64,000 nucleotides of DNA from Myxococcales bacterium. Lineage in GTDB: Bacteria; Myxococcota_A; Bradymonadia; UBA7976; UBA1532. The stretch spans positions 248,001 through 312,000 of the forward strand of contig JACKDN010000009.1 of the NCBI GenBank assembly GCA_020633465.1. The letters run 5' to 3'. The notes under the pieces were generated by a model. The model did not search any database. It saw nothing but the letters and a program-made list of their open reading frames with translations, and was not told the DNA's origin. Position 1 is the first letter of the stretch. Each line of letters opens with the position of its first letter. Positions 15,703-25,340 of the stretch are shown here, one piece after another. Position numbers and translations under genes: made by a program.

Positions 15703-17655
15703 ATGCGTGGCGCTCTGGTTGTTCTCGTGGCCGCTCTGGCGGTCGGCTGTCATCCCGGCGGCGGGGGAGGCGGCGGCGCGGGCACGCCGGGCGCGGGCGG
15801 CGGGCCGACGGTCGACGGCGGCGTGCCGGGCCAGGGCGGCGCGCCTGGGCAGGGCGGCGCGCCGGGCCAAGGCGGTCAGCCGGGCGCGGGCGGTCTTCCC
15901 GGCCAGGGCGGCGAGCCGGGTCAGGGCGGCGGCGGGCCGCCCGGCGATCGGGACGACGATGGCGTGCCCGATGGCCAGGACAACTGCCCCGACGACGCGA
16001 ACAACCGGCAGGAGGACGCGGACGACGACGGGGTGGGCGACGCCTGCGACAACTGCCCGTCGGACGCCAACGCCGGCCAGGGCGACCGGGACGGCGACGG
16101 CCGCGGCGACGCCTGTGACGACGAGCCCCCGCCCAACCCGAACGATCCGGACGGGGACGGGATCGCGGGCGACGCCGACAACTGCCCCGACGACGCCAAC
16201 CCCGAGCAGGGCGACGCGGACGACGACGGGGTGGGCGACGCCTGCGACAACTGCCCGGACGATCCGAACTTCAGCCAGCAGGACGCCGACGGCGACGGCG
16301 TGGGCGACGCGTGCGAAGCGGCGGATCGGGACGACGACGGTGTGCCGGACGGCGAGGACAACTGCCCGCGGGTGTCCAACGGCGGGCAGACCGACACCGA
16401 CGGCGACGACGTGGGTGACGCGTGCGACAACTGCCGCGAGACGCCGAACCGCAACCAGGCCGACGCGGACGGGGACGGCGTGGGCGACGCCTGCGAGGTC
16501 GTGGAGCCGCCGCCGATGGGCGAAGGGCTGCGCGTGTCGCTGACCTGGGAGGGCAACGACACCGATCTCGATCTGCACGTGGTCAACCCGTACGGCAAGT
16601 GGGGTGATCCGCAGCAGGACCTGCACTGGCAGAACGCGGAGCCTCGGTGGGGCTTGCCGGGCTTGACCGTCGACTCGACGATGCCGCCGGGGCCCGAGGA
16701 GATCAGCATCGAGCGGCTCGGCACCGGCAAGTACCTGGTGGGGGTGTTGTTCTTCGGGGACGGCTTGGAAGGCAACGACGCGATCGCCGAGGTGACGATC
16801 CGCTGCGGCGACAGCGAGCGCACCATCAGCGACGGCAGGCTGCGTGCGCCGCTGTCCAACGGGGCGCAGGGCGACATCTGGGAGGTGGCGCGCGTCGACG
16901 GCGCCACCTGCCGCATCGAGGTCATCGATCGCGTCGTCCAGGGCGCGTGCAACGCCGGCTCGGTGTGCAACTGCCCGCAGTGCTTCAGCGGCGTGTGCCA
17001 CGCGAGCGGCTGCCCGGCCACGTGCGATCGCGAGACCGGCGCCTGCGTCGATCCGTGCGACGGCGTCAACTGCGGGGCGGGCCGTGTGTGCGACCCGACC
17101 GACGGACAGTGCCTGCCCGCGGGCCAGGACCTGTGCGAGCCTTGCGAGATCAACGCCCAGTGTCGCGGCGACGGCGCCATCTGCGTGTTGATCGACAACC
17201 GCGAGTCGTTCTGTTCGCCACCCTGCCAGGACGACTGCCCCCAGGGCTACGAGTGCAGCGCCATCAATGGCGCGGAGACGCGCCACTGCACGCCGACCGT
17301 CCGCACCTGCAACGACATGTGCGTCGGCGTCCGTTGCCCAGCGGGCGAGCAGTGCAACCCGCTCACCGGGGTCTGCAGCGATCGCTGCGCGGTCCAGGCG
17401 GACTGCCCGGGTGCCCCCTACTGCCACGTGGCGAGCGGCGAGTGCCGGCCCAGCGGCGGCGGCAACACGGCGGCGGGCAACCCCTGCACCGCCGACGACC
17501 AGTGCGCCTCGGGCCTCGTGTGCTCGGGCTTCGTGATCCTCAGCGTCTGTACCACGCCGTGCGACGTGGACGCCGACTGCGGCAACGGCACGATGTGCAG
17601 CCAGGATCTGAACGATCAGGGCCGCAACGTGTGCCTGCAGCTGCCCTTCCCTTGA
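15703..17655 (+). CDS. Lipoprotein with thrombospondin type 3 repeats, DUF2135-like domain and Cys-rich modules
   Basis: A 650-residue surface lipoprotein. Order: signal with lipobox ending at Cys16; a Gly/Pro/Gln collagen-like linker (repeats of GQGGAP, residues 17-80); about nine Asp-rich calcium-binding thrombospondin type 3 units with DxDxDG and DNCP motifs (82-268); a beta domain starting LRVSLTWEGNDTDLDLHVV that resembles DUF2135/YfaP modules (270-420); and a long Cys-rich region of EGF/TIL-like modules (420-650). TSP3 units bind calcium and stiffen surface proteins. The role may be adhesion or structure. ATG 15703 follows GGGAGGG. Its stop overlaps the ttcA start by one base (TGATG), an odd pairing of a surface protein with a tRNA enzyme. 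Confidence 0.85.
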   Translation: MRGALVVLVAALAVGCHPGGGGGGGAGTPGAGGGPTVDGGVPGQGGAPGQGGAPGQGGQPGAGGLPGQGGEPGQGGGGPPGDRDDDGVPDGQDNCPDDANNRQEDADDDGVGDACDNCPSDANAGQGDRDGDGRGDACDDEPPPNPNDPDGDGIAGDADNCPDDANPEQGDADDDGVGDACDNCPDDPNFSQQDADGDGVGDACEAADRDDDGVPDGEDNCPRVSNGGQTDTDGDDVGDACDNCRETPNRNQADADGDGVGDACEVVEPPPMGEGLRVSLTWEGNDTDLDLHVVNPYGKWGDPQQDLHWQNAEPRWGLPGLTVDSTMPPGPEEISIERLGTGKYLVGVLFFGDGLEGNDAIAEVTIRCGDSERTISDGRLRAPLSNGAQGDIWEVARVDGATCRIEVIDRVVQGACNAGSVCNCPQCFSGVCHASGCPATCDRETGACVDPCDGVNCGAGRVCDPTDGQCLPAGQDLCEPCEINAQCRGDGAICVLIDNRESFCSPPCQDDCPQGYECSAINGAETRHCTPTVRTCNDMCVGVRCPAGEQCNPLTGVCSDRCAVQADCPGAPYCHVASGECRPSGGGNTAAGNPCTADDQCASGLVCSGFVILSVCTTPCDVDADCGNGTMCSQDLNDQGRNVCLQLPFP

Positions 17656-18413
17656 TGCGCGCCGCGACCCAGGTGGCGCCGCCGGCGCCCAGCAAGGCCG
17701 TCCTGGCGCTGGCCGAGCGCGCGGTGCGCGACTTCGCGCTCATCGAGCCGGGCGATCGGGTGGCCGTGGGCATCTCGGGCGGCAAGGACTCGCTGCTGCT
17801 GGCCATGGTGCTGCGGGCGCTCGAGCGACGCGGCGATCTGGACTTCACCTGGCGGGCGATCCACCTCGACCAGCACCAACCGGGCTTCGCGCGCGCCCAG
17901 TTCGACGCCGTGTGCGCCGCGCTCGAGCTCGACGTCGAGGTCATCCGCGAGGACACGTGGAGCATCGTCGAGCCGCAGCTCGCGCCGGGGCAGATTCCTT
18001 GCGCGCTCTGCGGTCGGCTGCGGCGGGGCGTGCTGAACCGCTGGTGCGCCGAGCACGGCTTCACCAAGCTGGCGCTGGGCCACCACCTCGACGACGCCGT
18101 CGAGACCTTCTTCCTCAACCTGCTGTACCAGCGGCGACTGGAGCCCCTGAAGCCGGCGACGCCGGCCAGCGAGCACCCGGTCACCACCATCCGGCCGCTG
18201 ATCCTGGTCGAGGAGCGCCGCGTGAAGGCGTGGGTCGAGCAGCACGCCATCGCGCCGGTGCCGTGTCCGGTCTGCGACACGTTCCCGGCGTCGCGGCGCC
18301 GCGACCTGAAGCAGCTGATCGACGGTTTCGCGGCGCTGAACGCCGACGTCCACGCGTCCGTGCGCGAGGCCCTCTACGGCCGGGGCGAGCCGGGACTGAC
18401 GGTGCTCGGGTGA
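17655..18413 (+). CDS. ttcA: tRNA 2-thiocytidine(32) synthetase TtcA-like
   Basis: ATP- and iron-sulfur-dependent thiolase that puts sulfur on cytidine 32 of some tRNAs. The 252-residue protein has the PP-loop SGGKDSLLL (residues 42-50) and two Cys pairs, PCALCGRLRRG and PCPVC, that in TtcA hold the [4Fe-4S] cluster, plus GHHLDDAVETFFLNLLYQ. The size and motif spacing match TtcA rather than TilS or ThiI. It starts with ATG 17655 inside the stop of the TSP3 lipoprotein and ends by overlapping the DUF2288 gene by four bases (GTGA), so all three are coupled. I hold the family with high confidence; the exact tRNA target by homology only. Confidence 0.9.
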   Translation: MRAATQVAPPAPSKAVLALAERAVRDFALIEPGDRVAVGISGGKDSLLLAMVLRALERRGDLDFTWRAIHLDQHQPGFARAQFDAVCAALELDVEVIREDTWSIVEPQLAPGQIPCALCGRLRRGVLNRWCAEHGFTKLALGHHLDDAVETFFLNLLYQRRLEPLKPATPASEHPVTTIRPLILVEERRVKAWVEQHAIAPVPCPVCDTFPASRRRDLKQLIDGFAALNADVHASVREALYGRGEPGLTVLG

Positions 18414-18697
18414 GCGACGACCTTTACACCGAGCTGCGCCGCGAGGTACAGCACGCCGAGTGGCGCTGGGTGCGCCCGCACCACGAGGCGGGGCGCCTGG
18501 TCTTCGTGCGGGGACTGGACGTGGTCGCGGTGGGCGTCGCGCTGGCCACCGACGACAGCGCGTCCGTCGGCGCCTGGTTGGCCGATGGCCGACTGCGGCG
18601 CGGCGAGGACGTCGACGTCTCGGCCTGGACCGACGACGACCGCCTCGTGTTCCTGATCGTCCAGCCCTTCGTCGTGGCCCTCCTGCCCGACGCCTGA
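18410..18697 (+). CDS. DUF2288-family small protein
   Basis: A 95-residue cytoplasmic protein matching the DUF2288 pattern: an N-terminal LRREVQHAEWRWVRPHHEAG, the hydrophobic VFVRGLDVVAVGVALATDD, then VGAWLADGRLRR and the C-terminal VFLIVQPFVVALL. The family has no known function. Starts at GTG 18410, within the stop of ttcA (GTGA overlap), so it may assist or be expressed with the tRNA-thiolation enzyme. Missed if only ATG starts are considered. Confidence 0.75.
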   Translation: MSDDLYTELRREVQHAEWRWVRPHHEAGRLVFVRGLDVVAVGVALATDDSASVGAWLADGRLRRGEDVDVSAWTDDDRLVFLIVQPFVVALLPDA

Positions 18698-18842
18698 CCC
18701 CATCACGCCGATTCCGTCCCGACCCTCTCGCCGGACGGCTGCGCATGTCGTAGAAGGCGATTCCAATCCGAATGTGACTCTCGGGCGGCCGCGCGGTCGA
18801 ACGGGCCGAACGACGTCCAGACCATGGTGGGAGGGGAAGACC

Positions 18843-20303
<1,461 letters not shown>

Positions 20304-20327
20304 CTGCGCCCGGCGCAGGGGTCGGCC

Positions 20328-21011
20328 ATGCTGCGCTGCATGGCCGATCCCCTCCTCGACTTCGTCGTGTCCCGCCTGCAGGCCCAAGCCGACCCCGAGC
20401 GGGCGCCGGCGATGGCCGCCTACATGAAGACCGACATGCCCTTCTTCGGTGTCGCGGCGACGCCGCGCCGCAAGGTGGGCCGTGCGGCGGTGCGGGCCTT
20501 CGCGCCGGCGGACCGCGCCGACTACGAAGCGAAGGTCGCGTGCTTGTGGGGCCACACGCACCGCGAGACCAAGTACGTCGCCGTCCAGTTCGCCGCGCAG
20601 AAGCGCTTTGTCGACGCGGCCAGCCTGCCGCTGTACCGGCGGCTGGTGGTCGAGGGCGCGTGGTGGGACTTCGTGGACGAGATCGCGGCCCACCTCGTCG
20701 GCGGCGCGCTGGCCGAGGCGCCGGACGTGGTGTTCCCGGTGCTCGACCGCTGGATCGAGGACGACGTCATGTGGTTGCGGCGGACGGCGATCCTGGCGCA
20801 GCTGAGGATGGGCGAGCGCACGGACGCGGCGCGCCTGTTCCGGTACTGCCGCGCGCGCATGCACGAGACCGAGTTCTTCGTGCGCAAGGCGATCGGCTGG
20901 GCGCTTCGCCAGTACGCCTCCGTCGACCCCGAGGCGGTGCGGGCCTTCGTGGAGGCCGAGAAGGGCAGCCTCAGCGGCCTGAGCTACCGCGAGGCCACCA
21001 AGCACCTCTGA
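20328..21011 (+). CDS. AlkD-like DNA alkylation repair glycosylase
   Basis: A 227-residue all-helical HEAT-like protein of the DNA alkylation repair (AlkC/AlkD) family, which excises N3- and N7-alkylated purines. Family-typical stretches are MPFFGVAATPRRKVGR, WGHTHRETKYVAVQF, VEGAWWDFVDEIAAHLVG, DVMWLRRTAILAQL and FFVRKAIGWALRQYA, with the Trp/Asp/Arg positions of the AlkD base-flipping site (WWDFVD, WLRR) visible. Two starts are possible: ATG 20328 with AGGGG upstream, and ATG 20340, the more usual first residue (MADPLL). The gene stands alone, 24 bases after the OmpA gene on the same strand, and ends 12 bases from the convergent oxidoreductase. Confidence 0.9.
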   Translation: MLRCMADPLLDFVVSRLQAQADPERAPAMAAYMKTDMPFFGVAATPRRKVGRAAVRAFAPADRADYEAKVACLWGHTHRETKYVAVQFAAQKRFVDAASLPLYRRLVVEGAWWDFVDEIAAHLVGGALAEAPDVVFPVLDRWIEDDVMWLRRTAILAQLRMGERTDAARLFRYCRARMHETEFFVRKAIGWALRQYASVDPEAVRAFVEAEKGSLSGLSYREATKHL

Positions 21012-21023
21012 TCCATCCCCGGG

Positions 21024-22187
21024 TCAGCCGCCGAAGCGGCGGGCGCTGACCCACGGCGGCTGCTCGCCGTGCAGGATCAGGTCGGCCAGCAGCTGACCGG
21101 CCTTGAAGCCCCAGCCGATGCCGTGACCGGTGTAGCCGCCCAGCAGGTACAGCGAGGTGCGGCCGGGCAGCGCGCCGATGATGGGCAGGCTGTCGGCGCT
21201 GAAGCCCATGGTGCCCGACCACCGGTACTCGATCGGCGTGGCGGCCAGCGCGGGGAAGTGGTGGCGCAGGAAGTCCTCGAGCGCGCGTTGGATGTCGGGG
21301 TGGACGACGTCGGCGGTGCCCACCTCGGTGTCCTTGGCCAACTGCCGGAACCCCCCGATGAGCACGCGGCCGTCGGCGAGCTGACGGAAGTAGTCGAGCA
21401 CGAAGTTGGCGTAGCAGGGGGCGGCGAGGAAGGGGGCGACCGGGGCGGTCACCATGATCTGGCCGCGCGTCGGGTAGATCTTGTCGGCGAACCAGGGGTG
21501 CAGGTCGGCCGAGTAGCCGTTCGTGGCCAGCACCAGGGCGCCCGCGTGGAAGGTTCGGCGGTGCGTGTGCACCGTGACGCCGTCCTGCGTCTCGGCGACG
21601 CGGTGCACCTCGTGGTGCGTGAAGACGCGCGCGCCGCTGCGCTCGAGGATGCCCCGCACCAGCTTGACCGGGTGCACCTCGCCGTCGTCGAGGTACAGGG
21701 CGCCGCCCGGGAAGTGGCGCGCGCCCAGGTGCCGGGCCACGTGGGCCTCGTCCACCATCTCGACGCGCACGCCGTGCCCCACCAACTGCTCGGCGGTCTG
21801 GGCCAGCTCGGTCAGCTCGTGGTCGCCACCGGCCAGCGAGTAGGTGCCGCGCCGTCGGAAGTCGCAGGCCAGCCCGTCGCCCACGAGGTGGTGCTCGATT
21901 AGATCGAGGTTGTCCTGCGACAGCCGCCAGAGACCCAGCGCCATGGCCTCGCCGTGCGTGCGCACCTGGCGGCTGAAGTGCTCGACCGACCCGCAGGTGA
22001 CGAAGCCCGCGTTGCGGCCGCTGGCGCCCGCGCAGACGTCGCCGCGATCGACGACCACGACGTCGAGGCCGCTGTCCTTCAGCCACCAGGCCACCGACGC
22101 GCCGCTGATGCCCGCGCCGACGACGACGACGTCGGCGTTCACGGGCGTGTGCTCGGGGCTCTGATCCTGCCAGTAGGGGACGGTCAT
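21024..22187 (-). CDS. FAD-dependent oxidoreductase, DAO/PuuB-like
   Basis: A 387-residue D-amino-acid-oxidase-fold flavoprotein. The dinucleotide-binding motif VVVGAGISGASVAWWL is at residues 20-35, GASGRNAGFV at 54-63, and the C-terminal FAD motif GYTGHGIGWGFKAGQLLADL near 355. The closest named relatives are gamma-glutamylputrescine oxidase and other amine/amino-acid oxidases; the substrate cannot be told from sequence. No signal peptide. It lies 75 bases downstream of the P450 gene on the same strand and may share its transcript, in which case TetR control would extend to it. Confidence 0.88.
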   Translation of the reverse strand: MTVPYWQDQSPEHTPVNADVVVVGAGISGASVAWWLKDSGLDVVVVDRGDVCAGASGRNAGFVTCGSVEHFSRQVRTHGEAMALGLWRLSQDNLDLIEHHLVGDGLACDFRRRGTYSLAGGDHELTELAQTAEQLVGHGVRVEMVDEAHVARHLGARHFPGGALYLDDGEVHPVKLVRGILERSGARVFTHHEVHRVAETQDGVTVHTHRRTFHAGALVLATNGYSADLHPWFADKIYPTRGQIMVTAPVAPFLAAPCYANFVLDYFRQLADGRVLIGGFRQLAKDTEVGTADVVHPDIQRALEDFLRHHFPALAATPIEYRWSGTMGFSADSLPIIGALPGRTSLYLLGGYTGHGIGWGFKAGQLLADLILHGEQPPWVSARRFGG

Positions 22188-22262
22188 CGGGGCCTCGCGC
22201 CGGGTGTTTGCGACGCCCAGAAGTAGCCCGCCCGGGGGGCCGCGTAAACCGGGACGACGCGA

Positions 22263-23651
22263 TCAGTCCGCCGCGCGCGGGCGCAGGGTCATCCTCAGGC
22301 CATCGACCGGGCGCAGGGTGATCTGCGGGGCGAGGGCGGGCGCGGCGCCGGGCACGGGATCCAGCGTGTACCGCTGCAGCAGGGTCGCCAGCACGAGCAC
22401 CATCTCGAGCTCGGCGAAGCGGTCGCCGATGCACTGGCGCTGGCCCCGGCTGAACGGGAAGTAGGCGAAGCGACCGGGCGCGGGGCGGTCGGGGCCGAAG
22501 CGATCGGGATCGAAGGCCTCGGGGTTGGTCCACAGCCGGGGGCTGCGGTGCACGGCCCACTGGCTCATCAGCACCATGGTGCCCTTCTTCACCCGGTAGC
22601 CGCCGAGCACGTCGTCGGCCTCGGCCATGCGCTCGACGATCCACACGGGGGGGTACAAACGCAGCGCCTCCTGGACCACCTGCCGCGTGTAGGGCAGCGC
22701 GCGGTGGTCGTCGGGCGTCGGCGCGCGATCACCCAGCACGGCGTCGAGCTCGGCCTGCAGCCGGCGACGAATCGCCGGGTGCAGTCCCAGCAGATGGAGG
22801 GACCAGGTGAGGCCGTTGGCCGTCGTCTCGTGGCCGGCCAACAACATCGTCAGCGTCTCGTCGCGCAGCTGCTGATCGCTCATGCCCTCGCCCGTCTCGG
22901 GATCACGCGCGGCCATCAGCAGGCCCAGCAGATCGTCGTGATCGCCGCCCTCGGCGCGGCGGGCGCCGATCAGATCGTCGGTGACGCGCCGCAGGGTGCG
23001 GGCCGATCGCCAGAAGCGCAGGTTGCCCAGCGAGGGCCAGTACTGGGGGGCCGGCAGCGGGGCCATGATCAGCCGGTCGATCTCGGCCATGCCCACCTTC
23101 AGGGCGTCGCCGATGGCCGCCGCCTCGCCGGTGACGTCGGTGCTGAAGAGGGTCTCGCCGGCGATGCGCAGGGCCAGGTGGTTCATCTCGGCGTGGACGT
23201 CGATCGTCTCTCCGCGGGTGGCCGGGCCCGCCCAGGCGCGGGTCAGATCGACCGACGCGGTCACCATCCGCTCGCCCAGCGCGGCGATGCGCTTGCGAAG
23301 GAACGCGGGCTGGGCGATACGGCGCTGGCGCAGCCAGTGCTCGCCCTGGCTGGTCACCAGACCGTCGCCCAGCAGCAGCTGGATGAGGCGGTAGCTGCGG
23401 GTCGACTTGCCGTAGGCCGACGCGTTGCCGACCAGCACCCGCTCGATGGCGGCCGGATCGGTGAGGGACAAGGTCTCGACGGGGCCGAAGCGCAGGCGCG
23501 CGATCGGCCCGGCCTCGGCGCTGGCGCGCACCAGCAAGCCGAGAGGGTCGCGCCCCATCTCGGCGGCGTGGCCCCAGACGAAGGTGCCGCCCGAGACGAG
23601 GGGGGCGCGGTCGAGGTTCGGGGCGATCGAGGTGTCGACGTGAACGGACAT
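22263..23651 (-). CDS. Cytochrome P450 monooxygenase
   Basis: A 462-residue P450. The oxygen-activation I-helix AGHETT is at 272-277, the ExxR Glu-Arg pair in EALR at 328-331, and the haem-binding FSRGQRQCIG with the Cys thiolate ligand at residue 407. No reductase is fused and no signal or membrane anchor is visible, so it needs separate electron donors; none are encoded nearby. Similarity is to the class around CYP4/CYP102 haem domains (fatty-acid-type), an impression only. ATG 23651 follows AGGAG at five bases. It is divergent from a TetR gene, with two operator-like palindromes in its promoter region. Confidence 0.94.
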   Translation of the reverse strand: MSVHVDTSIAPNLDRAPLVSGGTFVWGHAAEMGRDPLGLLVRASAEAGPIARLRFGPVETLSLTDPAAIERVLVGNASAYGKSTRSYRLIQLLLGDGLVTSQGEHWLRQRRIAQPAFLRKRIAALGERMVTASVDLTRAWAGPATRGETIDVHAEMNHLALRIAGETLFSTDVTGEAAAIGDALKVGMAEIDRLIMAPLPAPQYWPSLGNLRFWRSARTLRRVTDDLIGARRAEGGDHDDLLGLLMAARDPETGEGMSDQQLRDETLTMLLAGHETTANGLTWSLHLLGLHPAIRRRLQAELDAVLGDRAPTPDDHRALPYTRQVVQEALRLYPPVWIVERMAEADDVLGGYRVKKGTMVLMSQWAVHRSPRLWTNPEAFDPDRFGPDRPAPGRFAYFPFSRGQRQCIGDRFAELEMVLVLATLLQRYTLDPVPGAAPALAPQITLRPVDGLRMTLRPRAAD

Positions 23652-23667
23652 GAGCTCTCCTGGAAAT

Positions 23668-23708
23668 CCGAGCGATGACTCAGGTATATTGCCGAGCGAT
23701 CGCTCAGG
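23668..23708 (-). promoter_or_regulatory. Twin TetR-type operators in the P450/TetR intergenic region
   Basis: Two 17-base sites, CCGAGCGATGACTCAGG (23668-23684) and CCGAGCGATCGCTCAGG (23692-23708), differ at two bases and lie 24 bases apart. The second contains a perfect 12-base palindrome, GAGCGATCGCTC. A minus-strand -10-like TATACC (23688-23683) falls between and at the edge of the sites, so binding would block P450 transcription. The adjacent TetR protein is the obvious ligand. Confidence 0.7.
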
Positions 23709-23736
23709 TTTCTACTCGCTTTCCACCGGAGCGCCC

Positions 23737-24348
23737 ATGAGCCCCCCACAGCCCCGCCGCAAGCCCACTCAAGCCCGCGCCCGCGCCACCGTGGACGCCA
23801 TCCTCGAGGCCGCCGCTCAGGTTCTGGTCGATCGCGGCTTCGACGGCGCCAGCACCAACCGCATCGCCGAGGTGGCCGGCGTCAGCGTCGGCACGCTGTA
23901 TCAGTACTTTCCCAACAAGGACGCCGTCTTCGTCGCCCTGATCGAGCGACACTGCGACGAGCAGATCGCGCTCTTGCAGGCCATGGTGGGCGACATGGTG
24001 GCCGCCCCCTTGCCGACCGCCGTGCGCACCTACGTCGCCGCGCTGATCGCCACGCACGACCGCGATCGCGCGGTGCACGACGCCATCTTCCGGCAGGCGA
24101 TGCACCTGGGGTTGCCCTCGCTGCAGCGCATCCACGACGGGACGCGCGCCATCGTCCGGGCCTACCTCGAGGTGCACCGCGAGGGCATCTTGCCCGAGGA
24201 CCTCGATCTCGCCGCCTTCCTGCTGGTGAGCATGGTCGAGGGCATGATCGACACGGCCTTCTTCGTCACCGCGCCGCCGAACCGCGAGGCCCTCGCCGAC
24301 GAGGTCAGCCGCGTGGTGCTGCGCTACCTGCTGGGGCACGCGGACTGA
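23737..24348 (+). CDS. TetR-family transcriptional regulator
   Basis: A 203-residue repressor. The N-terminal helix-turn-helix spans about residues 15-60 (ATVDAILEAAAQVLVDRGFD, STNRIAEVAGVSVGTLYQYF, NKDAVF), which is a textbook TetR DNA-binding domain; the remaining helices form a ligand pocket and dimer interface. ATG 23737 is preceded by CGGAG. The gene is transcribed away from the P450 gene, and twin palindromes between them are likely its operators, giving repression of the P450 and itself until a small hydrophobic ligand, perhaps the P450 substrate, binds. Confidence 0.93.
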   Translation: MSPPQPRRKPTQARARATVDAILEAAAQVLVDRGFDGASTNRIAEVAGVSVGTLYQYFPNKDAVFVALIERHCDEQIALLQAMVGDMVAAPLPTAVRTYVAALIATHDRDRAVHDAIFRQAMHLGLPSLQRIHDGTRAIVRAYLEVHREGILPEDLDLAAFLLVSMVEGMIDTAFFVTAPPNREALADEVSRVVLRYLLGHAD

Positions 24349-24357
24349 GCAGCGGCG

Positions 24358-24386
24358 TTGACCGTGCCCGCGGCGCGGTCTATGCC
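24358..24386 (+). promoter_or_regulatory. Sigma-70-like promoter for the gene at 24418
   Basis: TTGACC (24358-24363) and TATGCC (24381-24386) with a 17-base spacer; the best housekeeping-type promoter I found in the window. It lies just after the tetR stop and gives a leader of about 25 bases with AGGAG. Confidence 0.6.
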
Positions 24387-24417
24387 TGGGGCCGGGCCAG
24401 GCAGATCAGGAGACCCC

Positions 24418-24840
24418 ATGAAGAGCCTACGGCGGCGCGTGACCGAGCTGCGGACGATGTTGCAGGCGGCCGATGACTTCTCCCCGGTGTTGAACGCCTT
24501 CTTCGACCTGGTCGAAGACGAGGGGTTCATGGGCATGGGTCGTCGCGTGCGCGATCCGAAGCTCGAGGGCATCGTGGCGCGGGCCGGCACCCAGATGGTG
24601 ACGGCCGCGGGCGCGGTGCCGGTCGAGGTGATGATCATCCGGGTCTCCGAGCTCGGCATCACCCACGGCATGCTGAACGTCGGCGGCCACCCCGGCGGCT
24701 TCTTCTACTTCGCGTCGCTGGATCAGGGGCTGGCCAGCGTCACGCTCGCGGGCGGCACCACCGCCATGGCCCGCTTCACGGTGAAGGCGCTCGACAGCGA
24801 CACGCCGGTGCTCGTCGCGGGCAACGACACCGTGCACTGA
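24418..24840 (+). CDS. Hypothetical protein
   Basis: A 140-residue soluble protein with no motif I recognise. The N-terminal third is helical and charged (MKSLRRRVTELRTMLQAADD), followed by a beta-rich part (VEVMIIRVSELGITHGMLNV, GGFFYFASLDQGLASVTLAG). No signal peptide or membrane helix. The start is well supported: ATG 24418 with AGGAG at 24408-24412 and a good promoter 30 bases upstream. Transcribed alone; the next gene is convergent. Confidence 0.75.
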   Translation: MKSLRRRVTELRTMLQAADDFSPVLNAFFDLVEDEGFMGMGRRVRDPKLEGIVARAGTQMVTAAGAVPVEVMIIRVSELGITHGMLNVGGHPGGFFYFASLDQGLASVTLAGGTTAMARFTVKALDSDTPVLVAGNDTVH

Positions 24841-24863
24841 TCCCGGGCGTGGATGGAGCCCGA

Positions 24864-25340
24864 TCAGCCGATGCGCGTGCCGGCCAGGCGTCCCTCGTGG
24901 TCGAGCAGCCAGCGCTTGATGGCCACGCCGCCGGCGTAGCCGGTGAGGTGGCCGTTGGCGCCGACCACGCGATGACACGGCACGACGACGGCCCAGGGGT
25001 TCTGCCCGTTGGCGGCGCCGACGGCGCGGGTCGCGGTGGGGCGGCCCAGCGCCTCGGCCAGCGCGGCGTAGGTGGTCGTGTGTCCGAAGGGCACGGTCTG
25101 CAGCGACGCCCAGACCAGGCGCTGGAAGTCGGTGCCCCGCGGCGCGAGGCGCAGGTCGAAGGCGCGGCGCGCGCCGGCGAAGTAGTCGCGCAGCTGCTCG
25201 GCCGCCGGCGCGAGCGCGGCCGGCGGCTGGCCGAGGTCCGGCGCAGCGTCGGGCGCGAACGTGATGGCGGTGACGCCGTCGGCGTCGCCCTCGATCCGCA
25301 GGGGCCCCGCGGGCGTCTCGATCACCCAACGCACGCTCAC
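24864..25340 (-). CDS. ogt: Methylated-DNA--protein-cysteine methyltransferase Ogt
   Basis: Suicide repair enzyme that moves the methyl group from O6-methylguanine to its own cysteine. The 158-residue protein has the active-site motif VVPCHRVVGANG and the DNA-binding region TTTYAALAEALGRPTATRAVG, plus the N-terminal ribonuclease-H-like half. The start GTG 25340 overlaps the stop of the MopE-like lipoprotein by four bases (GTGA), so translation is coupled to a surface protein gene, which is unexpected for a DNA repair enzyme. A second GTG two codons downstream is possible. No AraC-type Ada domain is fused. Confidence 0.94.
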   Translation of the reverse strand: MSVRWVIETPAGPLRIEGDADGVTAITFAPDAAPDLGQPPAALAPAAEQLRDYFAGARRAFDLRLAPRGTDFQRLVWASLQTVPFGHTTTYAALAEALGRPTATRAVGAANGQNPWAVVVPCHRVVGANGHLTGYAGGVAIKRWLLDHEGRLAGTRIG

